From positions 1 through 64,000 of the forward strand of contig JAZKIY010000013.1 of the NCBI GenBank assembly GCA_040384665.1: a stretch of DNA of 64,000 nucleotides. The letters run 5' to 3'. The notes beneath the pieces are model-generated. The model was given only the letters and a program-made list of their open reading frames with translations, made no database searches and was not told the DNA's origin. Source of the stretch: PCRC01 sp040384665 (GTDB lineage: Bacteria; Pseudomonadota; Gammaproteobacteria; Burkholderiales; Burkholderiaceae_C). The first letter of the stretch is position 1, and each line of letters begins with the position of its first letter. This document shows, one piece after another, positions 43,226 through 51,746 of the stretch. Both the position numbers and the translations under genes were made by a program.

Positions 43226-44167
43226 ATGCCCACACCCCGCGACGCCCTGACGCCCGACGCGCTCACCATGATCCAGGCGATTGCCAGCAGCGGCAGTTTT
43301 GCCGCCGCCGCCCGCCAGGCCGGCATGGTGCCCAGCGCGCTGACCTACCGGGTGCGGCAGATCGAGGACGCGCTTGACGTGCTGCTGTTCGACCGCAGCG
43401 CCCGCCAGGCCCGCCTGACCGAAGCCGGCGCCGAACTGCTGCGCGAAGGCCAGCGCCTGCTGGCCGACATGGACGCCGTGGCCAACCGCGTCAAGCGGGT
43501 GGCCACCGGCTGGGAGCCGCAGCTCACCGTGGCGGTGGACAGCATCATTTCCCGCGACACGGTGCTGGAGCTGTGCGAGGCCTTCTTCGCGCTGAACCCG
43601 CCGACCCGCGTGCGCATCCGCAGCGAAGCGCTGTCGGGCACGCTGGAGACGCTCATCTCCGGCCAGGCCGACCTCGCCATCGGCGGCGTGCTCGCGCCCG
43701 ACACCGGCAGCACCATCCTCAGCGAACCCCTGGGCAATGTGGCCTTTGTTTACGTGGTGGCCCCCCACCACCCGCTGGCCGGCGCTGCCGAGCCGATTCC
43801 CGACGCCGTGCTGCAGCAGCACCGCGCGGTGGCGGTGGCCGACTCGGTGCAGCGCGGCGGCGGCGTGACGGTGGGCCTGCTGGGCGGGCAGGACGTGTTC
43901 ACCGTGCCCAGCATGACGGCCAAGCTTGAAGCCCAGCTGCGTGGCCTGGGCGGCGGTTTCCTGCCCGAATTCATGGTCCGGCCCTATGTGGCCAGTGGCC
44001 GGCTGGTGGCCAAGGCGGTGGCTCGGCCCGACCGGCAGACGCGCGTGCGCTACGCCTGGCGGCAAGCCCCCGGCACCCAGCCCGGCCGCGCACTGGGCTG
44101 GTGGCTGGCCCAACTGCAAAAACCGGCCACACGCGCCGCGCTGCTGGAGCGGCAACAGACGTTCTAG
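43226..44167 (+). CDS. LysR-family transcriptional regulator
   Basis: A 313-residue LTTR. The winged helix-turn-helix (residues ~13-70) reads GSFAAAARQAGMVPSALTYR then VRQIEDALDVLLFDR. The effector domain (about 95-300) has a LysR-substrate fold with GEPLGN-like and VAPHHPLAG segments. It is divergent from the pirin-DoxX-flavodoxin-pirin operon, which it probably controls through the palindrome at 43196-43212. The inducer is unknown; a redox or aromatic signal is a guess from the target genes. Confidence 0.93.
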   Translation: MPTPRDALTPDALTMIQAIASSGSFAAAARQAGMVPSALTYRVRQIEDALDVLLFDRSARQARLTEAGAELLREGQRLLADMDAVANRVKRVATGWEPQLTVAVDSIISRDTVLELCEAFFALNPPTRVRIRSEALSGTLETLISGQADLAIGGVLAPDTGSTILSEPLGNVAFVYVVAPHHPLAGAAEPIPDAVLQQHRAVAVADSVQRGGGVTVGLLGGQDVFTVPSMTAKLEAQLRGLGGGFLPEFMVRPYVASGRLVAKAVARPDRQTRVRYAWRQAPGTQPGRALGWWLAQLQKPATRAALLERQQTF

Positions 44168-44246
44168 CCGGCGTCTGGCAAGTGGGCTGCGAGTGCGTGT
44201 AGAGTCCGCCTGAGCGACCATAACAACGACCAACAAAGACAACCGC

Positions 44247-45323
44247 ATGCCCAAAGCCTCCATCCCCCCTGCCACGTTCACCCCGCGCCACTTTGCCGTC
44301 ATTGGCGGTGGCATGGCTGGCATCGCCTGCGCCCGCACCTTGCTGCAGGCCGGCCACCAGGTCACCGTGTTCGAGAAAAGCGCCGGCTTCGGTGGCCGCA
44401 TGGCCACCCGCCAGACGGTGTTTGGCAGCTTTGACCACGGCGCCCAGTACTTCACCGTGCGCGACGACCGCTTCGCCCAGGCGCTGGCCACCAGCCCCAA
44501 GGTGAGCAAGCCCTGGAGCGCCACCACCGTGCGCGTGCTCGACGCTTTTGGCCGCGTGGCCGCCGCCGGCCTGCCCGCCCGCGAGCCGCATTGGGTGGCC
44601 GTGCCCAGCATGAACGGGCTGGTGAAACACTGGGCACAGCCCCTGGCCAGTGCCGGCCACGTCCGTTTGCAAACCCGTGTGGTCGCCATGGAGCGCGACG
44701 CGATGAACCCGAAGCGCTGGCAACTGCGCACCGAAGACACCTCCGCCGAACCCGGCCAGCATGTGGAAGCCGGCTTTGACGCGGTGCTGCTGGCCATCCC
44801 CAGCGTGCAGGCGCACGCCCTGCTCGTCGCGTCCGACACCGCGCCCCGCATGGCCAGTGCCATCGCCAAGGTCGGCGTCGCCCCCTGCTGGACGCTGATG
44901 CTGGCCTTCCCACAGGCCTCGCAGCCCAACCTATCGCACCTTGGCCCGCAGTGGAACGCCGCCCGCAGCACGCACCACCGCATCGCCTGGGTGGCGCGCG
45001 AGTCGTCCAAGCCAGGCCGGGGCAGCGTGGAGCGCTGGACGGTGCAGGCCAGTGCCGCGTGGTCGCACGAGCACCTGGAAGACGACGCACCGCGCGTGCA
45101 GGCCAAACTGATCAAGGCCTTCTCCGAAGTCACCGGCATCCGCGCCGAACCGGCCCACGCGGCGGTGCACCGCTGGCGCTACGCGCAGACCACCCAGCCG
45201 CTGGGCGAGTCGCACCTGTGGAACGCCAAGCTGGGCATCGGCGTGTGCGGCGACTGGTGTTTGGGCCACCGGGTGGAAAACGCGTTTGTATCGGGCCTGG
45301 AACTGGCCCTCGCAGCCCTCTGA
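44247..45323 (+). CDS. FAD-dependent NAD(P)-binding oxidoreductase (renalase-like)
   Basis: A 358-residue flavoprotein with a Rossmann dinucleotide motif at residues 18-30 (VIGGGMAGIACAR), then VFEKSAGFGGRMATRQ, the FAD-contacting GGRM segment, and the C-terminal GVCGDWCLGHRVENAF typical of amine-oxidase/renalase-like enzymes. The substrate is not known. It is followed after nine bases by gluQ, which suggests co-transcription but not a shared pathway. Confidence 0.85.
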   Translation: MPKASIPPATFTPRHFAVIGGGMAGIACARTLLQAGHQVTVFEKSAGFGGRMATRQTVFGSFDHGAQYFTVRDDRFAQALATSPKVSKPWSATTVRVLDAFGRVAAAGLPAREPHWVAVPSMNGLVKHWAQPLASAGHVRLQTRVVAMERDAMNPKRWQLRTEDTSAEPGQHVEAGFDAVLLAIPSVQAHALLVASDTAPRMASAIAKVGVAPCWTLMLAFPQASQPNLSHLGPQWNAARSTHHRIAWVARESSKPGRGSVERWTVQASAAWSHEHLEDDAPRVQAKLIKAFSEVTGIRAEPAHAAVHRWRYAQTTQPLGESHLWNAKLGIGVCGDWCLGHRVENAFVSGLELALAAL

Positions 45324-45332
45324 ACAGGGCCC

Positions 45333-46319
45333 ATGGGCGGGTCTGCCTACACCGGCCGCTTCGCGCCCTCGCCCACCGGCCCGCTGCACGCCGGCTCGCT
45401 GGTGGCGGCGCTGGCCAGCTGGCTGGACGCGCGGTCCCATGGCGGGCGCTGGCTGGTGCGCATCGAAGACATCGACACCCCGCGCTGCGTCACCGGCTCG
45501 GCCGGCCACATCCTGCGCCAGCTCGCCAGCTGCGGCCTGGCGCCGGACGCTGAACCGGTCTACCAGTCGGCTCGGGGGGCGTTGTACCAAGCTGCGCTGG
45601 ACCAGCTGGCCGCCAGCGGGCACGCCTACCGCTGCGCCTGCTCACGCAAAGACATTGAAGACGCCCTCGCGGCCGCCGGCCGGCCGCGCCCGCGCCATGG
45701 CGAACTGGTCTACCCCGGCACCTGCCGTTGGGGCCTGCAGGGCCGCCCGGCACGCTCCTGGCGCTTCCTGACCACAGTTTTTAAGCCAAATCGGCCTCAA
45801 GCCTTAGTCGAACCTGGCGATTCAGCTCCTGTTTCAATAGCAAACCAGGCGGTTCACTGGGTGGACCGCCGGCTGGGCCCGCAGGCGCAAGACGTGTCGG
45901 CCGAGGTGGGCGACTTCGTGCTGCACCGCGCGGCCGACGGCCTCTGGGCCTACCAGCTCGCGGTGGTGGTGGACGACGCGGCACAAGGCATCACGCAGGT
46001 GGTGCGCGGGGCGGACCTGGCCGACAACACGCCCCGGCAAATCCTGCTGCAGCGCGCGCTCGGCCTGCCCACACCGGGCTATCTGCACACCCCGCTGGTC
46101 AACGGCATCGACGGCCACAAGCTCTCCAAACAGAACGGTGCTCTGCCGCTGGACACCACCACGCCGCAGGCCGTGGCCCGCACGCTGGACGCCGCCGCGC
46201 AGGCGCTGGGTTTGCCCCCGGCCGATTGGCCCAAGCGCGCCCTGAGCGCCACCGACCACGCCGATGCCCTGCAGCGCTGGGTGGCCGCCTGGCGGGGTCT
46301 CTACAATCCAACCCCGTGA
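45333..46319 (+). CDS. gluQ: Glutamyl-Q tRNA(Asp) synthetase
   Basis: GluQRS attaches glutamate to queuosine at position 34 of tRNA-Asp. The 328-residue protein has the class I motifs RFAPSPTGPLHAGSL (HIGH-like, HAGS at 19-22) and KLSKQNGA near residue 263 (KMSKS-like), and it lacks the anticodon-binding domain of GltX. The zinc site is CACSRKD followed by the Cys of YPGTCRW. Residues ~149-171 (FKPNRPQALVEPGDSAP) come from an in-frame dispersed repeat, between the zinc region and AEVGDFVLHR. It overlaps trmB by four bases. Confidence 0.95.
   Translation: MGGSAYTGRFAPSPTGPLHAGSLVAALASWLDARSHGGRWLVRIEDIDTPRCVTGSAGHILRQLASCGLAPDAEPVYQSARGALYQAALDQLAASGHAYRCACSRKDIEDALAAAGRPRPRHGELVYPGTCRWGLQGRPARSWRFLTTVFKPNRPQALVEPGDSAPVSIANQAVHWVDRRLGPQAQDVSAEVGDFVLHRAADGLWAYQLAVVVDDAAQGITQVVRGADLADNTPRQILLQRALGLPTPGYLHTPLVNGIDGHKLSKQNGALPLDTTTPQAVARTLDAAAQALGLPPADWPKRALSATDHADALQRWVAAWRGLYNPTP
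45778..45841 (+). repeat. Dispersed repeat copy A, in frame inside gluQ
   Basis: Plus-strand TTTTTAAGCCAAATCGGCC, then TCAAGCCTTAGTCGAACCT, then AGCTCCTGTTTCAATAGC with GCT/AGC ends. It matches the reverse complement of the intergenic copy at 40301-40363 almost base for base at the left end. It uses codons such as TTT, TTA, AAT and ATA that are scarce in the surrounding gene. Confidence 0.8.
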
Positions 46320-47074
46320 ACGACACCCCTTCCCTGCCGCCGGTCAACACCCCACCGGCCACCGCGCCCACCGGCATCAAGCCCGGCGTGACGCACCCCA
46401 AAACCATCAAGAGCTTTGTCCGCCGCGCCGGCCGCACCACCACCGGCCAGGCCAAGGCGTTTGAAGACCTGGGCCCGCTGTATGTGATGCCCTACGCCAG
46501 CCAACCGCTGGACCTGGCCGCCGCCTTTGGCCGCAGCGCCCCGACGGTGCTGGAAATTGGCTTTGGCATGGGCGAGGCCACGGCCCACATCGCGGCGCTG
46601 ATGCCGGAGACCAACTTTCTGTGCTGCGAGGTGCACCAGCCCGGCGTGGGTGCGCTGCTCAAGCGCATTGGCGAACAGGGGCTGACCAACATCCGCATCG
46701 TCTCGCACGACGCGGTCGAGCTGATGGACCACATGCTGACGCCCGGCCAGCTCGACGGCATCCACCTGTTTTTCCCCGACCCCTGGCACAAGAAAAAACA
46801 CAACAAGCGCCGCCTGATCCAGCCGCCGCTGGTCGCGCGCCTGGCCACGCGGCTCAAGCCCGGCGGCTACCTGCACTGCGCCACCGACTGGCAGCCCTAT
46901 GCCCAGCAAATGCTGGCCGTGCTCTCGGCCGAGCCACTGCTGGCCAACAGCGTGGCCCCGTATGAAGGCGAGGGCTACGCCCCCAAGCCCCATTACCGGC
47001 CGCTGACCAAGTTTGAAAACCGTGGCCTGAAACTCGGTCATGGCGTGTGGGACCTGGTGTTCCTGCGCCGCTGA
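46316..47074 (+). CDS. trmB: tRNA (guanine-N7)-methyltransferase
   Basis: TrmB makes m7G46 in the variable loop of tRNAs using S-adenosylmethionine. The 252-residue protein has an N-terminal Pro/Thr-rich lead of about 35 residues, the SAM motif LEIGFGMGEATAHIA (about 80-94), and the signature LFFPDPWHKKKHNKRRLIQ with the catalytic Asp. Start GTG 46316 overlaps the gluQ stop. Together with the next gene this forms a small tRNA/rRNA modification cluster. Confidence 0.95.
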   Translation: MNDTPSLPPVNTPPATAPTGIKPGVTHPKTIKSFVRRAGRTTTGQAKAFEDLGPLYVMPYASQPLDLAAAFGRSAPTVLEIGFGMGEATAHIAALMPETNFLCCEVHQPGVGALLKRIGEQGLTNIRIVSHDAVELMDHMLTPGQLDGIHLFFPDPWHKKKHNKRRLIQPPLVARLATRLKPGGYLHCATDWQPYAQQMLAVLSAEPLLANSVAPYEGEGYAPKPHYRPLTKFENRGLKLGHGVWDLVFLRR

Positions 47075-47076
47075 GC

Positions 47077-47991
47077 GTGCACACGCCACCGCAGCCACCA
47101 CAACCGTTGCCCACCCGCGACGGCGTGGGTGCCAGCTGCGTGGCCCTGCCCCCCGGGCTGTGGCCCACGGTGGCCGCTTTCCTGACCGAGCGCTTTGGGG
47201 CCATCGCCCCGGCCGTGTGGCAGCAGCGCATGGCGCAGGGCGAGGTGGTGGACGAACACGGCGTGGCCGTCACCGCCAGCCGGCCCTACCAGCCGCACCT
47301 GCGGGTCTACTACTACCGCGCGCTGGACGTGGAGCCGCGCATCCCGTTTGACGAGTTCGTGGTGTTCCAGGACGAGCACATCGTGGTGGCCGACAAACCG
47401 CACTTTCTGCCGGTCACACCCAGTGGCCGCTACCTGCAAGAGACGCTGCTGGTGCGGCTGAAGCGCCGGCTCGGCATGGACACGCTGGCGCCCATGCACC
47501 GGCTGGACCGCGAAACCGCCGGGCTGGTGCTGTTCGCGGTGCAGCCGGCCACCCGCGGTGCCTACCATGGCGTGTTCATGCAGCACACGGTGGAGAAGCG
47601 CTACGAGGCGGTCGCCGCCTGGCGCAGCGACGTGGCGCTGCCGCTCACACGCCACAGCCGCATCGAAGAAGGCGACCGTTTTTTCTACCAGCGCGAGGTG
47701 CCGGGCGCGCCCAATGCCACCACCCACGTCGAACTGCTGGCGCGCCACGGTGCGTTGGGCCGCTACCGGCTCACGCCGGTCACCGGCAAACAGCACCAGC
47801 TGCGGGTGCACATGAACGCGCTTGGCCTGCCGCTGCTGGGCGACCGTTTCTACCCAGACGTGCAGGACATCCCGGTGGACGACTTCAGCGCCCCGCTGCA
47901 GCTGCTGGCGCGCTCACTCGCCTTCACCGACCCGGTGACCGGCCAGCCGCGCTACTTTGAGAGCACCCGGCGGCTGGCGGCCTTGCCGTGA
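47077..47991 (+). CDS. RluA-family pseudouridine synthase
   Basis: A 304-residue pseudouridine synthase with the catalytic signature PMHRLDRETAGLVLFA (about residue 140, catalytic Asp in HRLDR), an N-terminal S4-like region, and TPVTGKQHQLRVHMNALGLP in the C-terminal half. It should isomerise uridine in rRNA or tRNA; the target position is not clear from sequence. Start GTG 47077 lies two bases after the trmB stop. Its stop directly abuts the stop of the convergent transglutaminase-like gene. Confidence 0.9.
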   Translation: MHTPPQPPQPLPTRDGVGASCVALPPGLWPTVAAFLTERFGAIAPAVWQQRMAQGEVVDEHGVAVTASRPYQPHLRVYYYRALDVEPRIPFDEFVVFQDEHIVVADKPHFLPVTPSGRYLQETLLVRLKRRLGMDTLAPMHRLDRETAGLVLFAVQPATRGAYHGVFMQHTVEKRYEAVAAWRSDVALPLTRHSRIEEGDRFFYQREVPGAPNATTHVELLARHGALGRYRLTPVTGKQHQLRVHMNALGLPLLGDRFYPDVQDIPVDDFSAPLQLLARSLAFTDPVTGQPRYFESTRRLAALP

Positions 47992-49107
47992 TCAGGCCTT
48001 GATTTCGCGCGCGCTGATCTGGTACTTGAAGTCGTCCGGCGCGTAAGAGTCGAACCGGCCTTCGGCGTTTTCGGCCGTGGGGTACATGAAGAAGCCGAGC
48101 TTGGGGCCGGTGGTGTGGGGCAGTGCCACGTCGTGCGCGGTGTTCCAGCCCAGCCAGTTGCCTTCCCAGCCGCCGAACAGCGCGCTGTTCACCGGTGCCA
48201 CCACCGGGTGCTGGGTGGTCTTGATCCACTCCGGCGTTTCCAGGCGCATCACCTTGGCCACATCGGCCGGGTCCATCGCCACCCAGCCGTGGTCTTTCAG
48301 GAACACCTCGGCACGGCAGTGCTGCGCGCCCTTCAGGCTGGCGGGGTTGCCGCTCAGCTCCTTGTAACCAAACTCGGAACGCACCAGGCGGATGCCGTAC
48401 ACGTCGCGCGCCGGGATGCCGATGGAACGGCACAGGCCGACGTAAAGCGCGTTCAGGTCAGCGCACTTGCCGCCCAGGTTGCGCGTCTCCAGCATGGTCT
48501 TGATGTCGCCTTCGCCGCAGCCGCGCACCTTCGGTTCGCGGTAGGTGTTGTTCACCACCCAGTCGTACAGCGCGCGGGCCTTGTCCACGTCGGTGCGGGC
48601 GCCCTGGGTGGCGGCCAGGGCGGTCTCGCGCACGATGCCGTCGGTCGGCAGCAGCGCGGTGGCCTGGGTCCAGTAGGCGCGGTCGGCGGCGTCCAGCGTG
48701 GCCGGTTGCTTGCGCGACCAGTCCACCGCGCGGTTTTGCGTCAACACCCGGCTGGTGATTTCCACAAAAGGCTGCGCTTCCGACACGGCGAACTCGGCGT
48801 AGAGCATCTTCACGCCCTGTTTGTCGTCGTCGGTCATGCGGGCCTGGCCGTTGCTGGAGAACGCGCTTTCCAGCGACTGCTGGTAGTCGGTGTTGACCGA
48901 TGGCACCGGCAACCAGACCTTGGTCACGCCCTGGGGTTTGACAATGTCCACCCGGGTGGTGACCTCAAAGGTGCGCCAGCTGCCGGGCTGGGGGGTGAAG
49001 CGGCGCTCGGCGGCGGCCGGCGTCTGCGCAAAGTGGATGGCGGGGAAAGCGGCGCCCAGCAGGGCAGCGGCGGAATTTTTGAGAAAAGCGCGGCGAACGG
49101 CGGTCAT
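47992..49107 (-). CDS. Exported transglutaminase-like domain protein
   Basis: A 371-residue protein with a twin-basic, Tat-like signal peptide (TAVRRAFLKNSAAALLGAAF). The transglutaminase-like papain-fold core is at about 210-310: GGKCADLNALYVGLCRSIGI holds the Cys, QHCRAEVFL the His, and VAMDPADV the Asp. The reaction (protease or amide hydrolysis) is unknown. ATG 49107 follows GGAG and starts the signal. The gene ends back-to-back with the pseudouridine synthase, with no room for a separate terminator. Confidence 0.87.
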   Translation of the reverse strand: MTAVRRAFLKNSAAALLGAAFPAIHFAQTPAAAERRFTPQPGSWRTFEVTTRVDIVKPQGVTKVWLPVPSVNTDYQQSLESAFSSNGQARMTDDDKQGVKMLYAEFAVSEAQPFVEITSRVLTQNRAVDWSRKQPATLDAADRAYWTQATALLPTDGIVRETALAATQGARTDVDKARALYDWVVNNTYREPKVRGCGEGDIKTMLETRNLGGKCADLNALYVGLCRSIGIPARDVYGIRLVRSEFGYKELSGNPASLKGAQHCRAEVFLKDHGWVAMDPADVAKVMRLETPEWIKTTQHPVVAPVNSALFGGWEGNWLGWNTAHDVALPHTTGPKLGFFMYPTAENAEGRFDSYAPDDFKYQISAREIKA

Positions 49108-49245
49108 GAAGAGAGCTCCGGGTAGGGGGTAGAAGGCAGGTGTCGCGGCAAGTGAAGGTGCCCCGAGGTCGCCCACGCCAGGCCACAGGCCCGGTGCGCT
49201 GCGGATTATCGCAGCCGCGGGGTGTTGTGGCCCGCCCGCCGGGAC

Positions 49246-49785
49246 TCAGGCGGCGTTGGCCGACGCGGGCTTGGCCGGCAGCAGCGGCTTGACCCAGGCC
49301 TGCGCTTCGGCGCCGGTCCAGTCCAGCTCGCCGCGGATGCGCCGGCTCGGCTGGCCGTCGGCCGCCACCAGCACACTGGTGGGAAACACGTTCACGTTCC
49401 AGGCTTTGGTGATGGCGCCGTCGGTGTCCAGCAGCACCGGCAGGCGCAGCCCGTTGGTCTGCACAAACCGGCTCACCTTGGCCGCCGATTCGCGCACGTT
49501 GACGCACAGCACCACCAGCCGGTCAGGGCCATGCTGCTCGGCCAGGGCCTGCATGCTGGGCAACTCGGCCAGGCAGGGCGGGCACCAGGTGGCCCAGAAA
49601 TTCACCAGCACCGCGCGGCCCTGCAAACCGGCCAGGTCCCAGCTGCGCCCGGCCAGGTCATTGGCCCGCAACGCCGGCGCGGGCAAGCCTGTGGGCCAGG
49701 GCACGGCGTCGGCGCGGGCGCCCAGCGGCAGCAGGCTGGCCGTCGCCAGCGACACGGGAGCGGCAAGGAAATGGCGGCGTTGCAT
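49246..49785 (-). CDS. TlpA-like thiol:disulfide oxidoreductase
   Basis: A 179-residue periplasmic thioredoxin-fold protein with an N-terminal signal (MQRRHFLAAPVSLATASLL, cleavage near ARA-DAV) and the redox motif NFWATWCPPC (Cys68, Cys71). The remaining thioredoxin fold has the cis-Pro region NVFPTSVLVAADGQ. It may reduce disulfides for cytochrome maturation or other exported proteins. ATG 49785 is preferred over longer frame starts because it begins the signal peptide. The divergent dnaG start lies 52 bases away. Confidence 0.9.
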   Translation of the reverse strand: MQRRHFLAAPVSLATASLLPLGARADAVPWPTGLPAPALRANDLAGRSWDLAGLQGRAVLVNFWATWCPPCLAELPSMQALAEQHGPDRLVVLCVNVRESAAKVSRFVQTNGLRLPVLLDTDGAITKAWNVNVFPTSVLVAADGQPSRRIRGELDWTGAEAQAWVKPLLPAKPASANAA

Positions 49786-49837
49786 GCGCCATTGTGACCG
49801 GCGCCCGGGGCCTTGGTTCCACTGCGACAATGCGCCC

Positions 49838-51745
49838 ATGGCCATCCCCCAGTCGTTCATCCAGGAGCTGCTCGCGCGCGCCGACGTGGTGGACATCGTC
49901 GGCCGCTACGTGCCGCTCAAAAAAGGCGGCGCGAATTTCATGGGGCTGTGCCCCTTCCACGGCGAAAAATCGCCGTCGTTCTCGGTCAGCCCGAGCAAGC
50001 AGTTTTTCCACTGTTTTGGCTGTGGCAAGAACGGCAATGCCATCGGTTTTCTGATGGAACACGCCGGCATGAGCTTTGTGGAGGCGGTGAAAGACCTGGC
50101 CCAGCAGTACGGCATGCAGGTGCCCGACGACGAACGCAGCCCACAAGACCGCGAGCGTGCCGCCGAGCAGCGCCAGAAACAGGCCACGCTCTCCGACGTG
50201 CTGGAGAAAGCCGGCGAGGCCTACCGCCGGCAGCTGCGTGTCTCGCCCAAGGCGGTGGACTACCTGAAGGGCCGCGGCCTCTCCGGCGACATCGCCAAAC
50301 AGTTTGGCCTCGGCTACGCGCCCGAAGGCTGGCGCAGCCTGGCCAGCGTGTTCGCCAACTACGACGACCCGCTGCTGGCCGAAAGCGGCCTGGTGATCGT
50401 CAACGTGGACGAAGACAGCGGCGAGGAAAAACGCTACGACCGTTTCCGCGACCGGGTGATGTTCCCGATCCGCAATGTCAAGGGCGAGTGCATCGGTTTT
50501 GGCGGCCGGGTGCTGGGCGATGGCACGCCGAAGTACTTGAACTCGCCCGAAACCCCGGTCTTCAGCAAGGGCCGCGAACTCTACGGCCTGTTCGAAGCCC
50601 GCGCCGCGCTGCGAGAGCGGGGCTATGTGCTGGTCACCGAAGGCTACATGGACGTGGTGGCCCTGGCCCAGCTCGGCTTCCCCAACGCGGTCGCCACGCT
50701 GGGCACCGCCTGCACACCCGACCATGTGCAAAAGCTGTTCCGCTTCACCGACAAGGTGGTCTTCAGCTTCGACGGCGACGCCGCCGGCCGCCGCGCCGCC
50801 CGCAAGGCGCTGGACGGCGCCCTGCCCTACGCCACCGACGTGCGCTCGGTGAAATTCTTGTTCCTGCCGGCCGAACACGACCCCGACAGCTTTGTGCGCG
50901 AATTCGGCGCCGAGGCCTTCGAGGGCTGCATCACCGAGGCCGTGCCGCTGAGCCGCTTTTTGATCGACGCCGCCCGCGACGGCTGCGACCTCACCACCGC
51001 CGAAGGCCGGGCCCACATGGCCAGCAACGCGCGGCCCATGTGGAGCCTGCTGCCCGACGGCGCGATCAAACGCCAACTGCTCGGCGAACTGGCCGACCTG
51101 GTGCAACTCGGCAACCACGAACTGGCCGACCTGTGGGGCCTGGCCAAGCCCAGCCCGGCCGCGAGACGGGCACCGGGTAGCTATGAAAAAAATAGCAACA
51201 CCGACAGGTTTGACCAAAGCTCAGGGGCTAAAACGTTCAAAAACAAGCCATCAGGTGGTTTTTCGAGCGGCTTTCAGACCCCTTTTTCAACCCCACCGCG
51301 CCGACACGCCCCCGGCCGCAGCGCCCCGCCCAGCCGCGAAGACCGGGCCCTGTGCCTGCTGTTCACCGACCCCGGCGCCTGGGGAGGTTTGTCGAACGAA
51401 GAACACGCGTTGTTGTGCAAACTGCCAGCACCCCATGGCCCGCTGTTCGTCTGGCTCGACGGCCAGAACCACGAACATGGCCCGCAAACCTGGGGCGCCT
51501 TGCAGTCGACGCTGCAAGGCGTACCCGACGCCGAATTTCTGGTTCGCAAAGTCACAGAAACCCCGTCCGACATTGAAAACGACCCCGGTGAACTTAAAAA
51601 TGTGCTTCACCAGATCGCGCTGGAAACACTGCGGGCGGAGAGTGCGCGCCTGGCGGCTTTGGCCGATTCAGACCCCGAAGCCCTCGCGCGCTTCCGCGAA
51701 GTGAGGGCCAAGCACGAAGAGCTGAAGGCCAGCAAAACGGTATAA
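49838..51745 (+). CDS. dnaG: DNA primase
   Basis: DnaG makes RNA primers for replication. The 635-residue protein has an N-terminal zinc ribbon (Cys38, His41, Cys59, Cys62), then the catalytic core with TOPRIM motifs VTEGYMDVVALAQLG and FDGDAAGRRAARKAL. The C-terminal DnaB-binding part (about 490-635) is variable. A dispersed repeat sits in the hinge at about residues 447-471. ATG 49838 is chosen because homologues start AIPQSFIQELL. The stop codon overlaps a TATAAT that may serve rpoD. rpsU, the usual neighbour in gammaproteobacteria, is absent here. Confidence 0.96.
   Translation: MAIPQSFIQELLARADVVDIVGRYVPLKKGGANFMGLCPFHGEKSPSFSVSPSKQFFHCFGCGKNGNAIGFLMEHAGMSFVEAVKDLAQQYGMQVPDDERSPQDRERAAEQRQKQATLSDVLEKAGEAYRRQLRVSPKAVDYLKGRGLSGDIAKQFGLGYAPEGWRSLASVFANYDDPLLAESGLVIVNVDEDSGEEKRYDRFRDRVMFPIRNVKGECIGFGGRVLGDGTPKYLNSPETPVFSKGRELYGLFEARAALRERGYVLVTEGYMDVVALAQLGFPNAVATLGTACTPDHVQKLFRFTDKVVFSFDGDAAGRRAARKALDGALPYATDVRSVKFLFLPAEHDPDSFVREFGAEAFEGCITEAVPLSRFLIDAARDGCDLTTAEGRAHMASNARPMWSLLPDGAIKRQLLGELADLVQLGNHELADLWGLAKPSPAARRAPGSYEKNSNTDRFDQSSGAKTFKNKPSGGFSSGFQTPFSTPPRRHAPGRSAPPSREDRALCLLFTDPGAWGGLSNEEHALLCKLPAPHGPLFVWLDGQNHEHGPQTWGALQSTLQGVPDAEFLVRKVTETPSDIENDPGELKNVLHQIALETLRAESARLAALADSDPEALARFREVRAKHEELKASKTV
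51178..51250 (-). repeat. Dispersed repeat copy D, in frame in dnaG hinge
   Basis: Plus-strand TAGCTATGAAAAAAATAGC begins the copy with a clear GCTAT/ATAGC inverted repeat, then AGGTTTGACCAAAGCTCAGG, the reverse-oriented core. The gene reads it as SYEKNSNTDRFDQSSGAKTF. The stretch is the most AT-rich part of dnaG. Confidence 0.72.
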
Positions 51746-51746
51746 T
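51741..51746 (+). promoter_or_regulatory. Consensus -10 hexamer overlapping the dnaG stop
   Basis: TATAAT spans the final codons of dnaG, ending one base past its TAA stop. The hexamer 17 bases upstream (AGAGCT) is a poor -35. If active it would give rpoD its own transcript with a leader of roughly 205 bases. Confidence 0.4.

Noticed and set aside
42377..45139. A 920-codon minus-strand open frame covering pirin and everything opposite lysR and the FAD gene.
   Set aside because: Only the last 239 codons show similarity (pirin). The upstream part is the antisense shadow of LysR and the oxidoreductase, and a strong AAGGAG-ATG start exists at 43096.
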